Shown one piece after another: positions 49,322-58,114 of a stretch of DNA of 64,000 bases. The notes beneath the pieces were generated by a model that was given only the letters and a program-made list of their open reading frames with translations, searched no databases and was not told the origin of the DNA. Every line of letters starts with the position of its first letter. The first letter of the stretch is position 1. The position numbers and the translations under genes were made by a program. The stretch covers positions 124,001-188,000 of the forward strand of contig NZ_SZYH01000003.1 of NCBI RefSeq assembly GCF_005298175.1, read 5' to 3'. Source of the DNA: Marinobacter panjinensis (GTDB lineage Bacteria > Pseudomonadota > Gammaproteobacteria > Pseudomonadales > Oleiphilaceae).

Positions 49322-50005
49322 TTACTTAGAACCTTTCTTCCCAGAGGCTTTCTTGTCGGCACGGACCTGCTCCATACCACCAAGAATCTCACCTTTGAAG
49401 ATCCATACCTTGACGCCGATAATGCCGTAAGTGGTCTTCGCTTCGTAGGTCGAGTAATCGATATCTGCACGCAGTGTGTGCAGCGGTACACGACCTTCGC
49501 GATACCACTCGGAACGGGCAATTTCAGCACCCCCGAGACGACCGCCAACCTGGATCTTGATGCCTTTCGCACCCTGGCGCATGGCGTTCTGAACCGCACG
49601 CTTCATAGCGCGACGGAACATCACACGACGCTCCAGCTGACCGGCAACGTTCTGCGCGACCAAGCGGGCATCCAGGTCCGGCTTGCGGACTTCTTCGATG
49701 TTGATGTGCACAGGCACACCCATCATGTCGCTGACTTCGCGACGCAGACGGTCAACATCTTCACCCTTCTTACCGATAACGATACCGGGACGGGCTGTAT
49801 GGATCGTGATACGGGCGTTCTGAGCAGGGCGCTCGATCACAATCTTGCTGACAGACGCCTTAACCAGGCGTTTGTCGAGGAATTCGCGAACCTGGAGATC
49901 GTTCAACAGGTTGTTTGCGTATTCCGCTTTTTCGGCGTACCACACTGAGTTGTGCTCTTTGATCACACCCAGGCGCATGCCGGTTGGATTTACTTTATGA
50001 CCCAT
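49322..50005 (-). CDS. rpsC: 30S ribosomal protein S3
   Basis: A 227-residue head protein at the mRNA entry tunnel. M-G-H-K-V-N-P-T-G-M-R-L-G start, a KH domain with G-I-V-I-G-K-K-G-E-D, and the helicase-linked basic residues R-R-A-M-K-R are visible. Normal length; 12 bp before rplP. Confidence 0.98.
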   Translation of the reverse strand: MGHKVNPTGMRLGVIKEHNSVWYAEKAEYANNLLNDLQVREFLDKRLVKASVSKIVIERPAQNARITIHTARPGIVIGKKGEDVDRLRREVSDMMGVPVHINIEEVRKPDLDARLVAQNVAGQLERRVMFRRAMKRAVQNAMRQGAKGIKIQVGGRLGGAEIARSEWYREGRVPLHTLRADIDYSTYEAKTTYGIIGVKVWIFKGEILGGMEQVRADKKASGKKGSK

Positions 50006-50016
50006 CTGAGCATCTC

Positions 50017-50349
50017 CTACTTGTCGGCGACCTTGACGGTGATATGACAGGTGCGCTTGAAAATCCGGTCAGCGCGCCCCTTGGCTCGAGCTTTGATTCG
50101 CTTGAGCGTCGGACCTTCATCCACCATAACAGTGGAAACCCGCAGATCATCTACGTCCAGACCTTCGTTGTGCTCAGCGTTGGCAATGGCAGACTCAAGA
50201 GCTTTCTTGAGAATGACCGCTGCCTTCTTAGGGCTGAAAGTCAGAATGTTCAGGGCGTCCTCAACAGCCTTGCCGCGTACTTGGTCAGCGACAAGACGCG
50301 CTTTCTGAGCTGAGAGGCGAGCGCCCTTATACTTGGCTGCTACTTCCAT
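50017..50349 (-). CDS. rplV: 50S ribosomal protein L22
   Basis: A 110-residue protein whose beta-hairpin lines the nascent-chain tunnel. M-E-V-A-A-K-Y-K-G-A-R-L-S-A-Q-K-A-R start at 50349; the open frame to 50496 runs over rpsS and is a shadow. The hairpin tip region T-L-K-R-I-K-A-R-A-K-G-R-A is unaltered, with no macrolide-resistance-type deletion. Confidence 0.98.
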   Translation of the reverse strand: MEVAAKYKGARLSAQKARLVADQVRGKAVEDALNILTFSPKKAAVILKKALESAIANAEHNEGLDVDDLRVSTVMVDEGPTLKRIKARAKGRADRIFKRTCHITVKVADK

Positions 50350-50365
50350 TTCTAATACCTCACAA

Positions 50366-50641
50366 TCAGCGTTTAGCTTTCCTGTCGGCCGCATGACCAC
50401 GATAAGTACGCGTTGCCGCGAACTCACCCAGCTTATGCCCGACCATATCTTCGGTAACATAAACCGGCACGTGTTGCTTGCCGTTGTGAACTGCAATGGT
50501 CAGGCCTACCATCTCCGGAAACACTGTTGACCGGCGAGACCAGGTTTTGATCGGTCGCTTGTCATTTGCTTCCAGAGCTGCCTCGACCTTCTTCAACAGA
50601 TGCAGGTCTATAAAAGGACCTTTCTTTAAAGAACGTGGCAC
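50366..50641 (-). CDS. rpsS: 30S ribosomal protein S19
   Basis: A 91-residue head protein forming a bridge with L5 and helping to contact tRNA. M-P-R-S-L-K-K-G-P-F-I-D start and V-Y-V-T-E-D-M-V-G-H-K-L-G-E-F-A core. Sixteen bases before rplV, 23 after rplB. Confidence 0.98.
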   Translation of the reverse strand: MPRSLKKGPFIDLHLLKKVEAALEANDKRPIKTWSRRSTVFPEMVGLTIAVHNGKQHVPVYVTEDMVGHKLGEFAATRTYRGHAADRKAKR

Positions 50642-50664
50642 AGCATTTACCTCTATGTAGTCGT

Positions 50665-51492
50665 TTACTTGGCTGAACGACGACGTACTATCATCTTGTC
50701 AGTACGTTTGTTCTTACGAGTCTTATGCCCTTTGGTCGGAACACCCCACGGAGTAACCGGGTGACGCCCGCCAGAGGTACGCCCTTCACCACCACCATGT
50801 GGGTGGTCAACTGGGTTCATAGCAACACCACGTACTGTTGGACGTTTACCGCGCCAACGTGATGCACCCGCTTTACCAAGCTGCTTGAGGCTGTGTTCGC
50901 TGTTGGACACTTCGCCCAACGTTGCACGACAGTCAACAAGCACCTTACGCATTTCACCTGAACGCAGGCGGATGGTGGCATAAGCCCCTTCCCGAGCAAC
51001 CAGCTGTACGGATGCGCCCGCGGAGCGAGCCAGCTGGGCACCTTTGCCAGGCTTGATTTCGACGCAGTGAATCACAGAACCGACCGGAATATTCCGGAGC
51101 GGTAGCGTGCTTCCTACTTTAATCGGCGCGTCGATGCCGGAGCGCACAGGATCACCGATCTGCATGCCTTTGGGAGCGATGATGTAACGGCGCTCGCCAT
51201 CGGCGTACTTGACCAGCGCAATGTGCGCAGAGCGGTTAGGATCGTATTCCAGGCGCTCAATTGTCGCCGGGATACCATCTTTGGTCCGCTTAAAGTCGAT
51301 TACACGGTAGTGTTTCTTGTGGCCACCACCGATATGACGGGTTGTGATGCGACCAAAATGGTTGCGTCCACCCGATTTGCTTAATGTTTCTACCAACGGC
51401 TCGTAAGGGCGCCCCTTGTGAAGATCAGGGTTAAAGAGCTTAACAACGTGACGGCGGCCGGCAGATGTTGGCTTGGTTTTGACGATCGGCAT
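50665..51492 (-). CDS. rplB: 50S ribosomal protein L2
   Basis: A 275-residue primary 23S rRNA-binding protein needed for subunit joining and peptidyl transfer. The C-terminal G-V-A-M-N-P-V-D-H-P-H-G-G-G-E-G-R loop carries the conserved histidine long linked to the catalytic centre. Length matches E. coli L2 closely; 17 bp after rplW. Confidence 0.98.
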   Translation of the reverse strand: MPIVKTKPTSAGRRHVVKLFNPDLHKGRPYEPLVETLSKSGGRNHFGRITTRHIGGGHKKHYRVIDFKRTKDGIPATIERLEYDPNRSAHIALVKYADGERRYIIAPKGMQIGDPVRSGIDAPIKVGSTLPLRNIPVGSVIHCVEIKPGKGAQLARSAGASVQLVAREGAYATIRLRSGEMRKVLVDCRATLGEVSNSEHSLKQLGKAGASRWRGKRPTVRGVAMNPVDHPHGGGEGRTSGGRHPVTPWGVPTKGHKTRKNKRTDKMIVRRRSAK

Positions 51493-51509
51493 TTTACGAC
51501 CCCTTTACC

Positions 51510-51803
51510 TTATTCCACATCCAGAAAATCAATGTCCTGACCGTCCGCAAGCTTTACATAAGCCTTACGAATGTCAGTACGCTTGCCGAAGCCGCGAACG
51601 GTACGCTTGAGCTTACCCTTACGGTTCAGAACCTGAACACCTTCGACGGTGACGTTGAACAGCTGCTCAACGGCTTTCTTGATCTCGGGCTTGGTTGCGT
51701 CAGGGGCGACACGAAATACCACCTGACCGCTTTCCGCTACCAGAGAAGCTTTCTCTGATACGTGGGGCCCAAGAAGAATCTTGTAAATACGTTCCTGATT
51801 CAT
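51510..51803 (-). CDS. rplW: 50S ribosomal protein L23
   Basis: A 97-residue tunnel-exit protein that docks trigger factor and SRP. M-N-Q-E-R-I-Y-K-I-L-L-G-P-H-V-S-E-K-A start. The trigger-factor docking glutamate in the H-V-S-E-K segment is kept. Start overlaps the rplD stop by 4 bp. Confidence 0.98.
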   Translation of the reverse strand: MNQERIYKILLGPHVSEKASLVAESGQVVFRVAPDATKPEIKKAVEQLFNVTVEGVQVLNRKGKLKRTVRGFGKRTDIRKAYVKLADGQDIDFLDVE

Positions 51804-52405
51804 CCCAGCATCTCCTCGATTTTCTTCAGAGCGGGAACAGTCACAACGACCTTCTCGAAGGCAACCAGGCTGACCGGATCCAGACCAGCAATATCACGCA
51901 CGTCAACGTGCGGAATGTTGCGAGATGCCAGATGCAGATTCTGCTCAACGTTTTCGGAGAGAATCAGTGCATTGGTGACACCCATATCCTTCAACTTGGC
52001 AGTGAATGCCTTGGTCTTGGGGCTGTCGACAGAAATGTCGTCAACAACGACCAGACGCTCCTGGCGAACCAGCTCTGAAAAAATGGAGCGCATCGCTGCG
52101 CGGTACATCTTGCGGTTAACTTTCTGCTCAAAGCCACGAGGCTTGGCAGCAAAAGTCACACCACCGGAGCGCCAGATCGGGCTACGGATTGTACCGGCAC
52201 GGGCACGACCAGTGCCCTTCTGGCGCCATGGCTTCTTGCCACCACCAGCGACTTCGGAACGCGTCTTTTGAGCCTTGGTTCCCTGACGGGCGCCTGCCAT
52301 ATAAGCAGTGACCACCTGGTGAACCAGAGACTCGTTAAAATCTTTGGCAAATGCAGCGTCGGAAACCGAAATTCCTTCGCCACTACCTGTAATTGTCAAT
52401 TCCAT
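51800..52405 (-). CDS. rplD: 50S ribosomal protein L4
   Basis: A 201-residue protein with a long loop reaching the tunnel constriction; in enteric bacteria it also represses its own S10 operon. M-E-L-T-I-T-G-S-G and the loop K-P-W-R-Q-K-G-T-G-R-A-R-A-G-T are typical; the macrolide-contact lysine region is unchanged. Eleven bp after rplC. Confidence 0.98.
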   Translation of the reverse strand: MELTITGSGEGISVSDAAFAKDFNESLVHQVVTAYMAGARQGTKAQKTRSEVAGGGKKPWRQKGTGRARAGTIRSPIWRSGGVTFAAKPRGFEQKVNRKMYRAAMRSIFSELVRQERLVVVDDISVDSPKTKAFTAKLKDMGVTNALILSENVEQNLHLASRNIPHVDVRDIAGLDPVSLVAFEKVVVTVPALKKIEEMLG

Positions 52406-52416
52406 CGCACCGCTCC

Positions 52417-53055
52417 TCAGGCTTTAACTGCAGGCTTGATGACAACATTTCCGCCAGTCGCGCCCGGAACGGCACCACGAATCAGCAGAAGGTTGCGCTC
52501 GGCGTCGACACGGACGACTTGCAGGTTCTGCACAGTCACCTGCGCATTGCCCATCTGGCCCGCCATCTTTTTGCCCTTGAATACCTTGCCCGGAGTCTGG
52601 TTCTGACCGATGGAACCCGGTGCACGATGAGAAAGGGAGTTACCGTGTGTGGCGTCCTGCATGGCAAAGTTCCAGCGCTTAACACCGCCCTGGAAACCCT
52701 TACCCTTGGACTGGCCCATAGCATCCACAACCTGGCCATCTTCAAAGATGGAAGCAGTGATTTCACCGCCTGCTGCCAGATCTTCACCTTCGCCATCGGC
52801 GAGGCGGAATTCCCACAGACCGCGACCAGCCTCTACTCCGGCTTTGGCGTAATGGCCCGCTTCGCTTTTGGTCACACGTGAGGAACGACGCTTTCCAACG
52901 GTTACCTGAACCGCACGATAGCCATCGCTTTCAAGAGTTTTCAGTTGGGTAATGCGGTTGGGCTCAACCTCAATTACCGTTACGGGCAGCGCCTGCCCGT
53001 CTTCCGTAAAAATACGGGTCATACCGGCCTTGCGACCGACAATTCCAATTGCCAT
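52417..53055 (-). CDS. rplC: 50S ribosomal protein L3
   Basis: A 212-residue assembly-initiating protein. M-A-I-G-I-V-G-R-K-A-G-M-T-R-I-F start and the loop near the peptidyl-transferase centre (N-S-L-S-H-R-A-P-G-S-I-G-Q-N-Q-T-P-G) with the glutamine that is methylated in E. coli. A 72-bp gap to rpsJ contains the small repeat CTAACC-N4-GGTTAG (53116-53131). Confidence 0.98.
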   Translation of the reverse strand: MAIGIVGRKAGMTRIFTEDGQALPVTVIEVEPNRITQLKTLESDGYRAVQVTVGKRRSSRVTKSEAGHYAKAGVEAGRGLWEFRLADGEGEDLAAGGEITASIFEDGQVVDAMGQSKGKGFQGGVKRWNFAMQDATHGNSLSHRAPGSIGQNQTPGKVFKGKKMAGQMGNAQVTVQNLQVVRVDAERNLLLIRGAVPGATGGNVVIKPAVKA

Positions 53056-53127
53056 GTTTCACCTCTTAAGTGTACGGGGCTCTCACCCTCTATGGCCTTA
53101 TGACAGTTACACAGACTAACCGTTTGG

Positions 53128-53439
53128 TTAGCCGAGGCTGATCTGAACGTCTACACCTGCTGCCAGATCCAGCTTCATCAAAGCGTCTACTGTCTTTTCC
53201 GTCGGCTCGACGATGTCCAGCAAACGCTTGTGTGTACGAATCTCGTACTGATCGCGCGCGTCTTTATTGACGTGCGGGGAAATCAGAACGGTGTACTTTT
53301 CCTTCCGCGTCGGCAGAGGGATTGGTCCACGCACTTGAGCGCCGGTCCGCTTAGCGGTATCGACAATCTCCTGCGTTGACTGGTCGATCAGGCGGTAATC
53401 AAACGCCTTCAACCGGATTCGAATTTTTTGGCTTTGCAT
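53128..53439 (-). CDS. rpsJ: 30S ribosomal protein S10
   Basis: A 103-residue head protein that also acts as NusE in transcription antitermination and NusG coupling. [16 protein letters not shown] start at 53439; upstream in-frame extension to 53457 is leader. [15 protein letters not shown] is the loop typical of S10. First gene of the S10 operon. Confidence 0.98.
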
Positions 53440-53505
53440 GATGCACCCAAACTCCACTCGTAGCAGCTACTAACTAGTTAGCCGACCTTCAAAAAAAGGA
53501 GCCGC

Positions 53506-53534
53506 ATTGTATGCATAATACCCAGCAGTGTCAA
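53506..53534 (-). promoter_or_regulatory. Sigma-70 promoter of the S10 operon
   Basis: On the minus strand TTGACA (-35, 53529-53534), a 17-bp spacer and TACAAT (-10, 53506-53511): near-perfect consensus. Start near 53499, giving a leader of only ~60 nt before rpsJ. That leader holds the palindrome CTAACTAGTTAG (53470-53481). Confidence 0.9.
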
Positions 53535-53582
53535 CTGCGTTCAGCAGTGACTCCGCCAGGTCAGGTTGTGCGGCTGAAACAG

Positions 53583-53611
53583 AAAAAGGGGCTGAGTTAC
53601 AGCCCCTTTTT
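53583..53611 (-). terminator. Intrinsic terminator after tuf
   Basis: AAAAAGGGGCTG pairs with CAGCCCCTTTTT over a 5-nt loop, with T runs at the end. It lies 21 bp beyond the tuf stop on the minus strand and separates the str operon from the S10 promoter. Confidence 0.95.
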
Positions 53612-53631
53612 CCTCAGACCTTTCGAATCAA

Positions 53632-54828
53632 TTATTCGAGGATCTTGGAGACCACACCGGCACCAACGGTACGGCCGCCTTCGCGAATCGCGAAGCGCAG
53701 GCCATCTTCCATGGCGATCGGGTTGATCAGGGTAACACTCATCTTGACGTTGTCACCCGGCATTACCATCTCCACACCTTCCGGCAGCTCACAGGAACCT
53801 GTGACGTCGGTGGTACGGAAGTAGAACTGCGGACGATAGCCCTTGAAGAACGGCGTATGACGACCACCTTCTTCCTTGCTCAGCACGTACACTTCGCATT
53901 CAAACTTGGTGTGCGGCTTGATGGTGCCCGGCTTACACAGAACCTGACCACGCTCAACGTCGTCACGCTTGGTACCACGCAGCAGTACGCCCACGTTCTC
54001 ACCAGCACGACCCTCGTCCAGCAGCTTACGGAACATCTCAACGCCGGTACAAACGGTCTTGACGGTATCCTTGATACCAACAATCTCGATCTCTTCACCA
54101 ACCTTGATAACGCCACGCTCGACACGACCGGTCACAACCGTACCACGACCGGAGATAGAGAAAACGTCCTCGATCGGCATCAGGAACGGCTGATCAATCG
54201 CACGCTCCGGATCCGGGATGTACTCGTCCAGGGCTTCTACCAGCTTCTTGACAGCGGTAGTACCCATTTCGTTATCGTCTTTGCCTTCCAGCGCCATCAG
54301 CGCGGAACCGGTCACGATCGGCGTGTCGTCGCCCGGGAAGTCGTAAGCGCTCAGCAGCTCGCGAACTTCCATCTCGACCAGCTCCAGCAGCTCCTCGTCA
54401 TCGACCATGTCCGCCTTGTTCAGGAACACAACGATGAAAGGTACGCCTACCTGGCGGGACAGCAGGATGTGCTCGCGAGTCTGCGGCATGGGGCCGTCAG
54501 CTGCGGAACACACCAGAATAGCACCGTCCATCTGCGCCGCACCGGTGATCATGTTCTTCACATAGTCAGCGTGGCCCGGGCAGTCTACGTGGGCGTAGTG
54601 ACGTGCCGGTGAATCATATTCAACGTGTGAAGTCGCGATAGTAATACCACGAGCCTTCTCTTCCGGCGCGTTATCGATAGAATCGAATGCACTTGCACTA
54701 CCAGTACCCCACACTTCGTGACATACACGAGTCAGCGCGGCTGTCAGCGTGGTCTTGCCATGGTCTACGTGACCAATGGTACCCACGTTTACGTGTGGCT
54801 TGTTACGCTCAAATTTTGCTTTAGACAC
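53632..54828 (-). CDS. tuf: Elongation factor Tu
   Basis: A 398-residue GTPase delivering aminoacyl-tRNA to the ribosomal A site. G1 G-H-V-D-H-G-K-T-T, G2 R-G-I-T-I, G3 D-C-P-G-H, and G4 N-K-A-D are present; domains II and III are full length. A short insertion after A-L-E-G-K-D-D-N-E (about residue 185) is of the kind seen in oceanic gammaproteobacteria. Last gene of the str operon, 35 bp after fusA and followed by a strong terminator. Only this copy is in the window; a second near the rpoB-upstream cluster is common but cannot be seen. Confidence 0.98.
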   Translation of the reverse strand: MSKAKFERNKPHVNVGTIGHVDHGKTTLTAALTRVCHEVWGTGSASAFDSIDNAPEEKARGITIATSHVEYDSPARHYAHVDCPGHADYVKNMITGAAQMDGAILVCSAADGPMPQTREHILLSRQVGVPFIVVFLNKADMVDDEELLELVEMEVRELLSAYDFPGDDTPIVTGSALMALEGKDDNEMGTTAVKKLVEALDEYIPDPERAIDQPFLMPIEDVFSISGRGTVVTGRVERGVIKVGEEIEIVGIKDTVKTVCTGVEMFRKLLDEGRAGENVGVLLRGTKRDDVERGQVLCKPGTIKPHTKFECEVYVLSKEEGGRHTPFFKGYRPQFYFRTTDVTGSCELPEGVEMVMPGDNVKMSVTLINPIAMEDGLRFAIREGGRTVGAGVVSKILE

Positions 54829-54863
54829 GGTTACACCTCTTCCTGTTTCTTAAGTCCTGGGGA

Positions 54864-56969
54864 TCAACCCTTTTTAATGATCGCTTCGGCAATGTTCGAG
54901 GGAGCTTCCATATAGCGGGAGAACTCCATCGCATAAGACGCCCGACCCTGCGTTGCAGAACGCAGATCGGTGGCGTAACCGAACATCTCCGACAACGGAA
55001 CCTCGGCACGAATCTGCTTGCCAGCAGGAATGTCTTCCATGCCCTGCACGAGACCGCGACGACGGTTCAGGTCGCCTACTACGTCACCCATGTAATCTTC
55101 AGGGGTAACAACCTCTACCCTCATCATCGGCTCGAGAAGGGCTGGGCTGGCTTCCAGAGCGCCCTTCTTCATCGCCATGGAACCGGCGACCTTGAAGGCC
55201 ATCTCATTGGAGTCAACGTCGTGGTAAGAACCATCGTACAGCGTGGCCTTGATGCGCAGCAGCGGGTAACCGGCCAGACAGCCGTTCTGCATCTGCTCCT
55301 GAATGCCTTGCTGGACAGCAGGTATGTATTCCTTGGGAACGACACCACCAACGATTTCATTCACGAAGATAAAGTTCTCGCCATCTTCATCATCAAGAGG
55401 CAGCGGCTCAAGCTTGATCTTGACGTGACCGTACTGACCACGACCACCAGACTGACGTACGAACTTGCCTTCCACATCCACGTTCTTACGGATGCACTCA
55501 CGGTAAGCAACCTGCGGCTTACCAATGTTTGCTTCCACCTTGAACTCGCGACGCATGCGGTCAACGATGATGTCCAGGTGAAGCTCACCCATACCAGAAA
55601 TGATCGTCTGGCCAGACTCTTCGTCGGTGCGAACCTGGAAAGACGGATCTTCCTGCGCCAGCTTACCAAGGGCGATACCCATCTTCTCTTGATCAGCCTT
55701 GGACTTGGGCTCAACGGCCACAGAGATGACAGGATCCGGAAACTCCATGCGCTCGAGAATGATCTTGTGGTTCTCGTCACACAGAGTATCGCCAGTTGTC
55801 ACGTTCTTCAGGCCGATAGCAGCGGCAATGTCGCCGGCCAGTACTTCTTTGATTTCCTGACGCTCTTTGGAGTGCATCTGCACCATACGACCGACGCGCT
55901 CTTTCTTCCCTTTCACGGAGTTATAAACCGCGTTGCCAGACTCAAGCTTGCCAGAGTAAACCCTGAAGAACGTAAGAGTACCAACGAACGGATCTGTGGC
56001 GATCTTGAACGCAAGGGCGGAGAAAGGAGCGTCGTCATCAGCCTGACGAGTTTCTTCGGTGCCATCTTCATCGACTTCACCACGGATCGCCTTGACTTCG
56101 TCTGGAGCAGGCAGAAATTCGATAACAGAATCCAGTACCGCCTGAACACCCTTGTTCTTAAACGCAGAGCCACAGGTCGCAACGACAATTTCGTTGGCAA
56201 GCGTACGCATACGCAGGCCTTTCTTAATGTCGTCGATGTTCAGCTCGCCTTCTTCAAGGTAGCGCTCCATCAGCTCTTCGTTCGCTTCCGCAGCCGCTTC
56301 CATCATTTCTTCGCGGTACTTGGCCACTTCCCCAGTCATTTCCGCCGGAACATCACGCTCGTCATAGGTTGCACCAGCGTCATCTTCGTTCCAGTAGATC
56401 GCCTTGTTACGGATCAGATCGATAACACCGGCGAAGTTCTCTTCAGAACCAATCGGCAACTGGACCGGAACAGCGTTTGCGCCCAGACGCTTCTTGATCT
56501 GCTCCACCACACGCAGGAAGTTGGCGCCGGCACGATCCATCTTGTTGACGAACACCATGCGGGGCACTTCGTACTTGTTAGCCTGACGCCAGACAGTCTC
56601 GGACTGCGGCTCAACACCTGAAGAACCACAGAACACCACAACCGCGCCGTCGAGCACGCGCAGGGAACGCTCCACTTCGATGGTGAAGTCTACGTGACCC
56701 GGGGTGTCGATGATGTTAATGCGGTGCTCAGGATACTGCTTGTCCATGCCCTGCCAGAAACAGGTAGTTGCAGCAGACGTGATGGTAATACCACGCTCCT
56801 GCTCCTGCTCCATCCAGTCCATGGTGGCTGCACCATCGTGAACCTCACCGATCTTGTGGGAAATACCTGTATAGAACAGGACCCGCTCGGTGGTTGTGGT
56901 TTTGCCCGCATCAACGTGCGCGACAATACCAATATTTCTGTATCTCTTGATCGGAGTCTTACGTGCCAC
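54864..56969 (-). CDS. fusA: Elongation factor G
   Basis: A 701-residue translocation and ribosome-recycling GTPase with five domains. The G domain has A-H-V-D-A-G-K-T-T, R-G-I-T-I, D-T-P-G-H-V-D-F and N-K-M-D. Domain IV (about 490-610, with G-G-R-G-Q-Y-G-H-V and I-P-A-V-Q-Q-G-I) enters the decoding site. The length is that of a normal EF-G1, not of the spd variant. Eighteen bp after rpsG. Confidence 0.98.
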   Translation of the reverse strand: MARKTPIKRYRNIGIVAHVDAGKTTTTERVLFYTGISHKIGEVHDGAATMDWMEQEQERGITITSAATTCFWQGMDKQYPEHRINIIDTPGHVDFTIEVERSLRVLDGAVVVFCGSSGVEPQSETVWRQANKYEVPRMVFVNKMDRAGANFLRVVEQIKKRLGANAVPVQLPIGSEENFAGVIDLIRNKAIYWNEDDAGATYDERDVPAEMTGEVAKYREEMMEAAAEANEELMERYLEEGELNIDDIKKGLRMRTLANEIVVATCGSAFKNKGVQAVLDSVIEFLPAPDEVKAIRGEVDEDGTEETRQADDDAPFSALAFKIATDPFVGTLTFFRVYSGKLESGNAVYNSVKGKKERVGRMVQMHSKERQEIKEVLAGDIAAAIGLKNVTTGDTLCDENHKIILERMEFPDPVISVAVEPKSKADQEKMGIALGKLAQEDPSFQVRTDEESGQTIISGMGELHLDIIVDRMRREFKVEANIGKPQVAYRECIRKNVDVEGKFVRQSGGRGQYGHVKIKLEPLPLDDEDGENFIFVNEIVGGVVPKEYIPAVQQGIQEQMQNGCLAGYPLLRIKATLYDGSYHDVDSNEMAFKVAGSMAMKKGALEASPALLEPMMRVEVVTPEDYMGDVVGDLNRRRGLVQGMEDIPAGKQIRAEVPLSEMFGYATDLRSATQGRASYAMEFSRYMEAPSNIAEAIIKKG

Positions 56970-56987
56970 TGTATAAACCTCGGCTGA

Positions 56988-57458
56988 TTAAAAACGGAAG
57001 TGAGAGAACGCCTTGTTGGCTTCTGCCATGCGATGAACGTCTTCGCGTTTCTTAACAGCGGAGCCTTTGCTATCAGCGGCATCCAGGATTTCACCTGCCA
57101 GACGCTGAGCCATGGACTTTTCACCACGTTTCCGTGAATATTCTACGAGCCAGCGCATGGCCAGCGCGTGCTGACGGGAAGGCCGTACTTCTACAGGCAC
57201 CTGGTAAGTAGCACCACCCACGCGACGGGATTTAACCTCAACCATCGGCTGGATGTTCTCCAGGGCCTTCTCGAACATTTCGACCGGCTCTTCCTTCGAC
57301 TTGTCGGCAACGATATCGAGCGCGCCATAAACAATGCGCTCTGCAACACCCTTCTTGCCACTTTCCATCACATGGTTGATGAACTTGGCCAGACGTGCAC
57401 TGCCGAATTTGGGATCCGGGATAATTTCCCGTTTTGCTGCAACTCTTCTTCTAGGCAT
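56988..57458 (-). CDS. rpsG: 30S ribosomal protein S7
   Basis: A 156-residue nucleator of the 30S head. M-P-R-R-R-V-A-A-K-R-E-I-I-P-D-P-K-F-G-S start, M-A-L/R-W-L-V-E-Y-S-R-K-R and M-A-E-A-N-K-A-F-S-H end are typical. In E. coli it represses the str operon. A 113-bp gap separates it from rpsL, somewhat long and without a recognised signal. Confidence 0.98.
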   Translation of the reverse strand: MPRRRVAAKREIIPDPKFGSARLAKFINHVMESGKKGVAERIVYGALDIVADKSKEEPVEMFEKALENIQPMVEVKSRRVGGATYQVPVEVRPSRQHALAMRWLVEYSRKRGEKSMAQRLAGEILDAADSKGSAVKKREDVHRMAEANKAFSHFRF

Positions 57459-57571
57459 CGATAAGCCCTTATCTGTTAAAAGGTCTTCAGGAACCCCTGA
57501 GATAGCATCAGCTACTCAGCCTTACTCTCACCGTTCTACGTAGCAACGATAAAAGACACCCGCGTGGGACA

Positions 57572-57946
57572 TCAGGACTTGGGTCGTTTTGCACCGTACT
57601 TGGAGCGGCCCTGCTTACGGTTCTGCACACCCTGGGTGTCCAGCGTTCCGCGAACAGTGTGATAACGCACACCCGGAAGGTCTTTTACTCGACCGCCACG
57701 GATAAGCACTACACTGTGCTCCTGAAGGTTGTGACCTTCACCGCCAATGTATGAGGAAACCTCGAAGCCGTTGGTCAGACGAACACGGCACACTTTACGC
57801 AGTGCTGAGTTCGGCTTCTTCGGCGTTGTGGTATATACACGAGTGCACACACCACGGCGCTGCGGACAAGCCTGCAGAGCAGGAACGTCGCTCTTGGCCG
57901 CTTTGCGTTTACGAGGCTTACGCACCAACTGATTAATCGTTGCCAT
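57572..57946 (-). CDS. rpsL: 30S ribosomal protein S12
   Basis: A 124-residue decoding-centre protein. M-A-T-I-N-Q-L-V-R-K-P-R-K-R start at 57946; the extra residues to 57961 are leader. The K-K-P-N-S-A-L-R-K-V loop and the G-G-R-V-K-D-L-P-G-V-R-Y loop are both wild type at the lysines altered in streptomycin-resistant mutants, so no such resistance is predicted. First gene of the str operon, behind its own promoter (58019-58047). Confidence 0.98.
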   Translation of the reverse strand: MATINQLVRKPRKRKAAKSDVPALQACPQRRGVCTRVYTTTPKKPNSALRKVCRVRLTNGFEVSSYIGGEGHNLQEHSVVLIRGGRVKDLPGVRYHTVRGTLDTQGVQNRKQGRSKYGAKRPKS

Positions 57947-57980
57947 GTAAGCAAACTCCAAAAAACCGTATCAATGAAAC

Positions 57981-58003
57981 TTACCCCCGACTAGCGGGGG
58001 TAA
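57981..58003 (-). promoter_or_regulatory. Hairpin in the rpsL (str operon) leader
   Basis: TTACCCCCG pairs with CGGGGGTAA across a 5-nt loop, about 10-30 nt into the predicted str transcript. Only a short U stretch follows (AAGTTTC), so it is either a 5' stabilising or attenuating structure or a weak terminator for readthrough from rpoC. Confidence 0.55.
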
Positions 58004-58018
58004 AATTTGAGGGTCGCA

Positions 58019-58047
58019 AGTGTAAGCCTGCGCCCCCTAACAGTCAA
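58019..58047 (-). promoter_or_regulatory. Sigma-70 promoter of the str operon (rpsL)
   Basis: On the minus strand TTGACT (-35, 58042-58047), a 17-bp spacer and TACACT (-10, 58019-58024). Start near 58012 and a leader of about 66 nt. It lies between the rpoC stop and rpsL. Confidence 0.8.
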
Positions 58048-58067
58048 GATGACTGATCTCTTTTTAA

Positions 58068-58100
58068 CCACCCGCGGCGTACGTAACTACCGGCGGGTGG
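58068..58100 (-). terminator. Possible terminator hairpin after rpoC
   Basis: CCACCCGC (58068-58075) pairs with GCGGGTGG (58093-58100), 14 bp beyond the rpoC stop. The loop is long (17 nt) and no U-tract follows on the minus strand, so efficient termination is doubtful. Confidence 0.35.
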
Positions 58101-58114
58101 CGATGCCGGCCAAC

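Noticed and set aside
55221..56621. 466-codon open frame antisense to fusA, with similar frames opposite rpoC and rpoB
   Set aside because: Mirror images of strongly biased core genes, without start signals.
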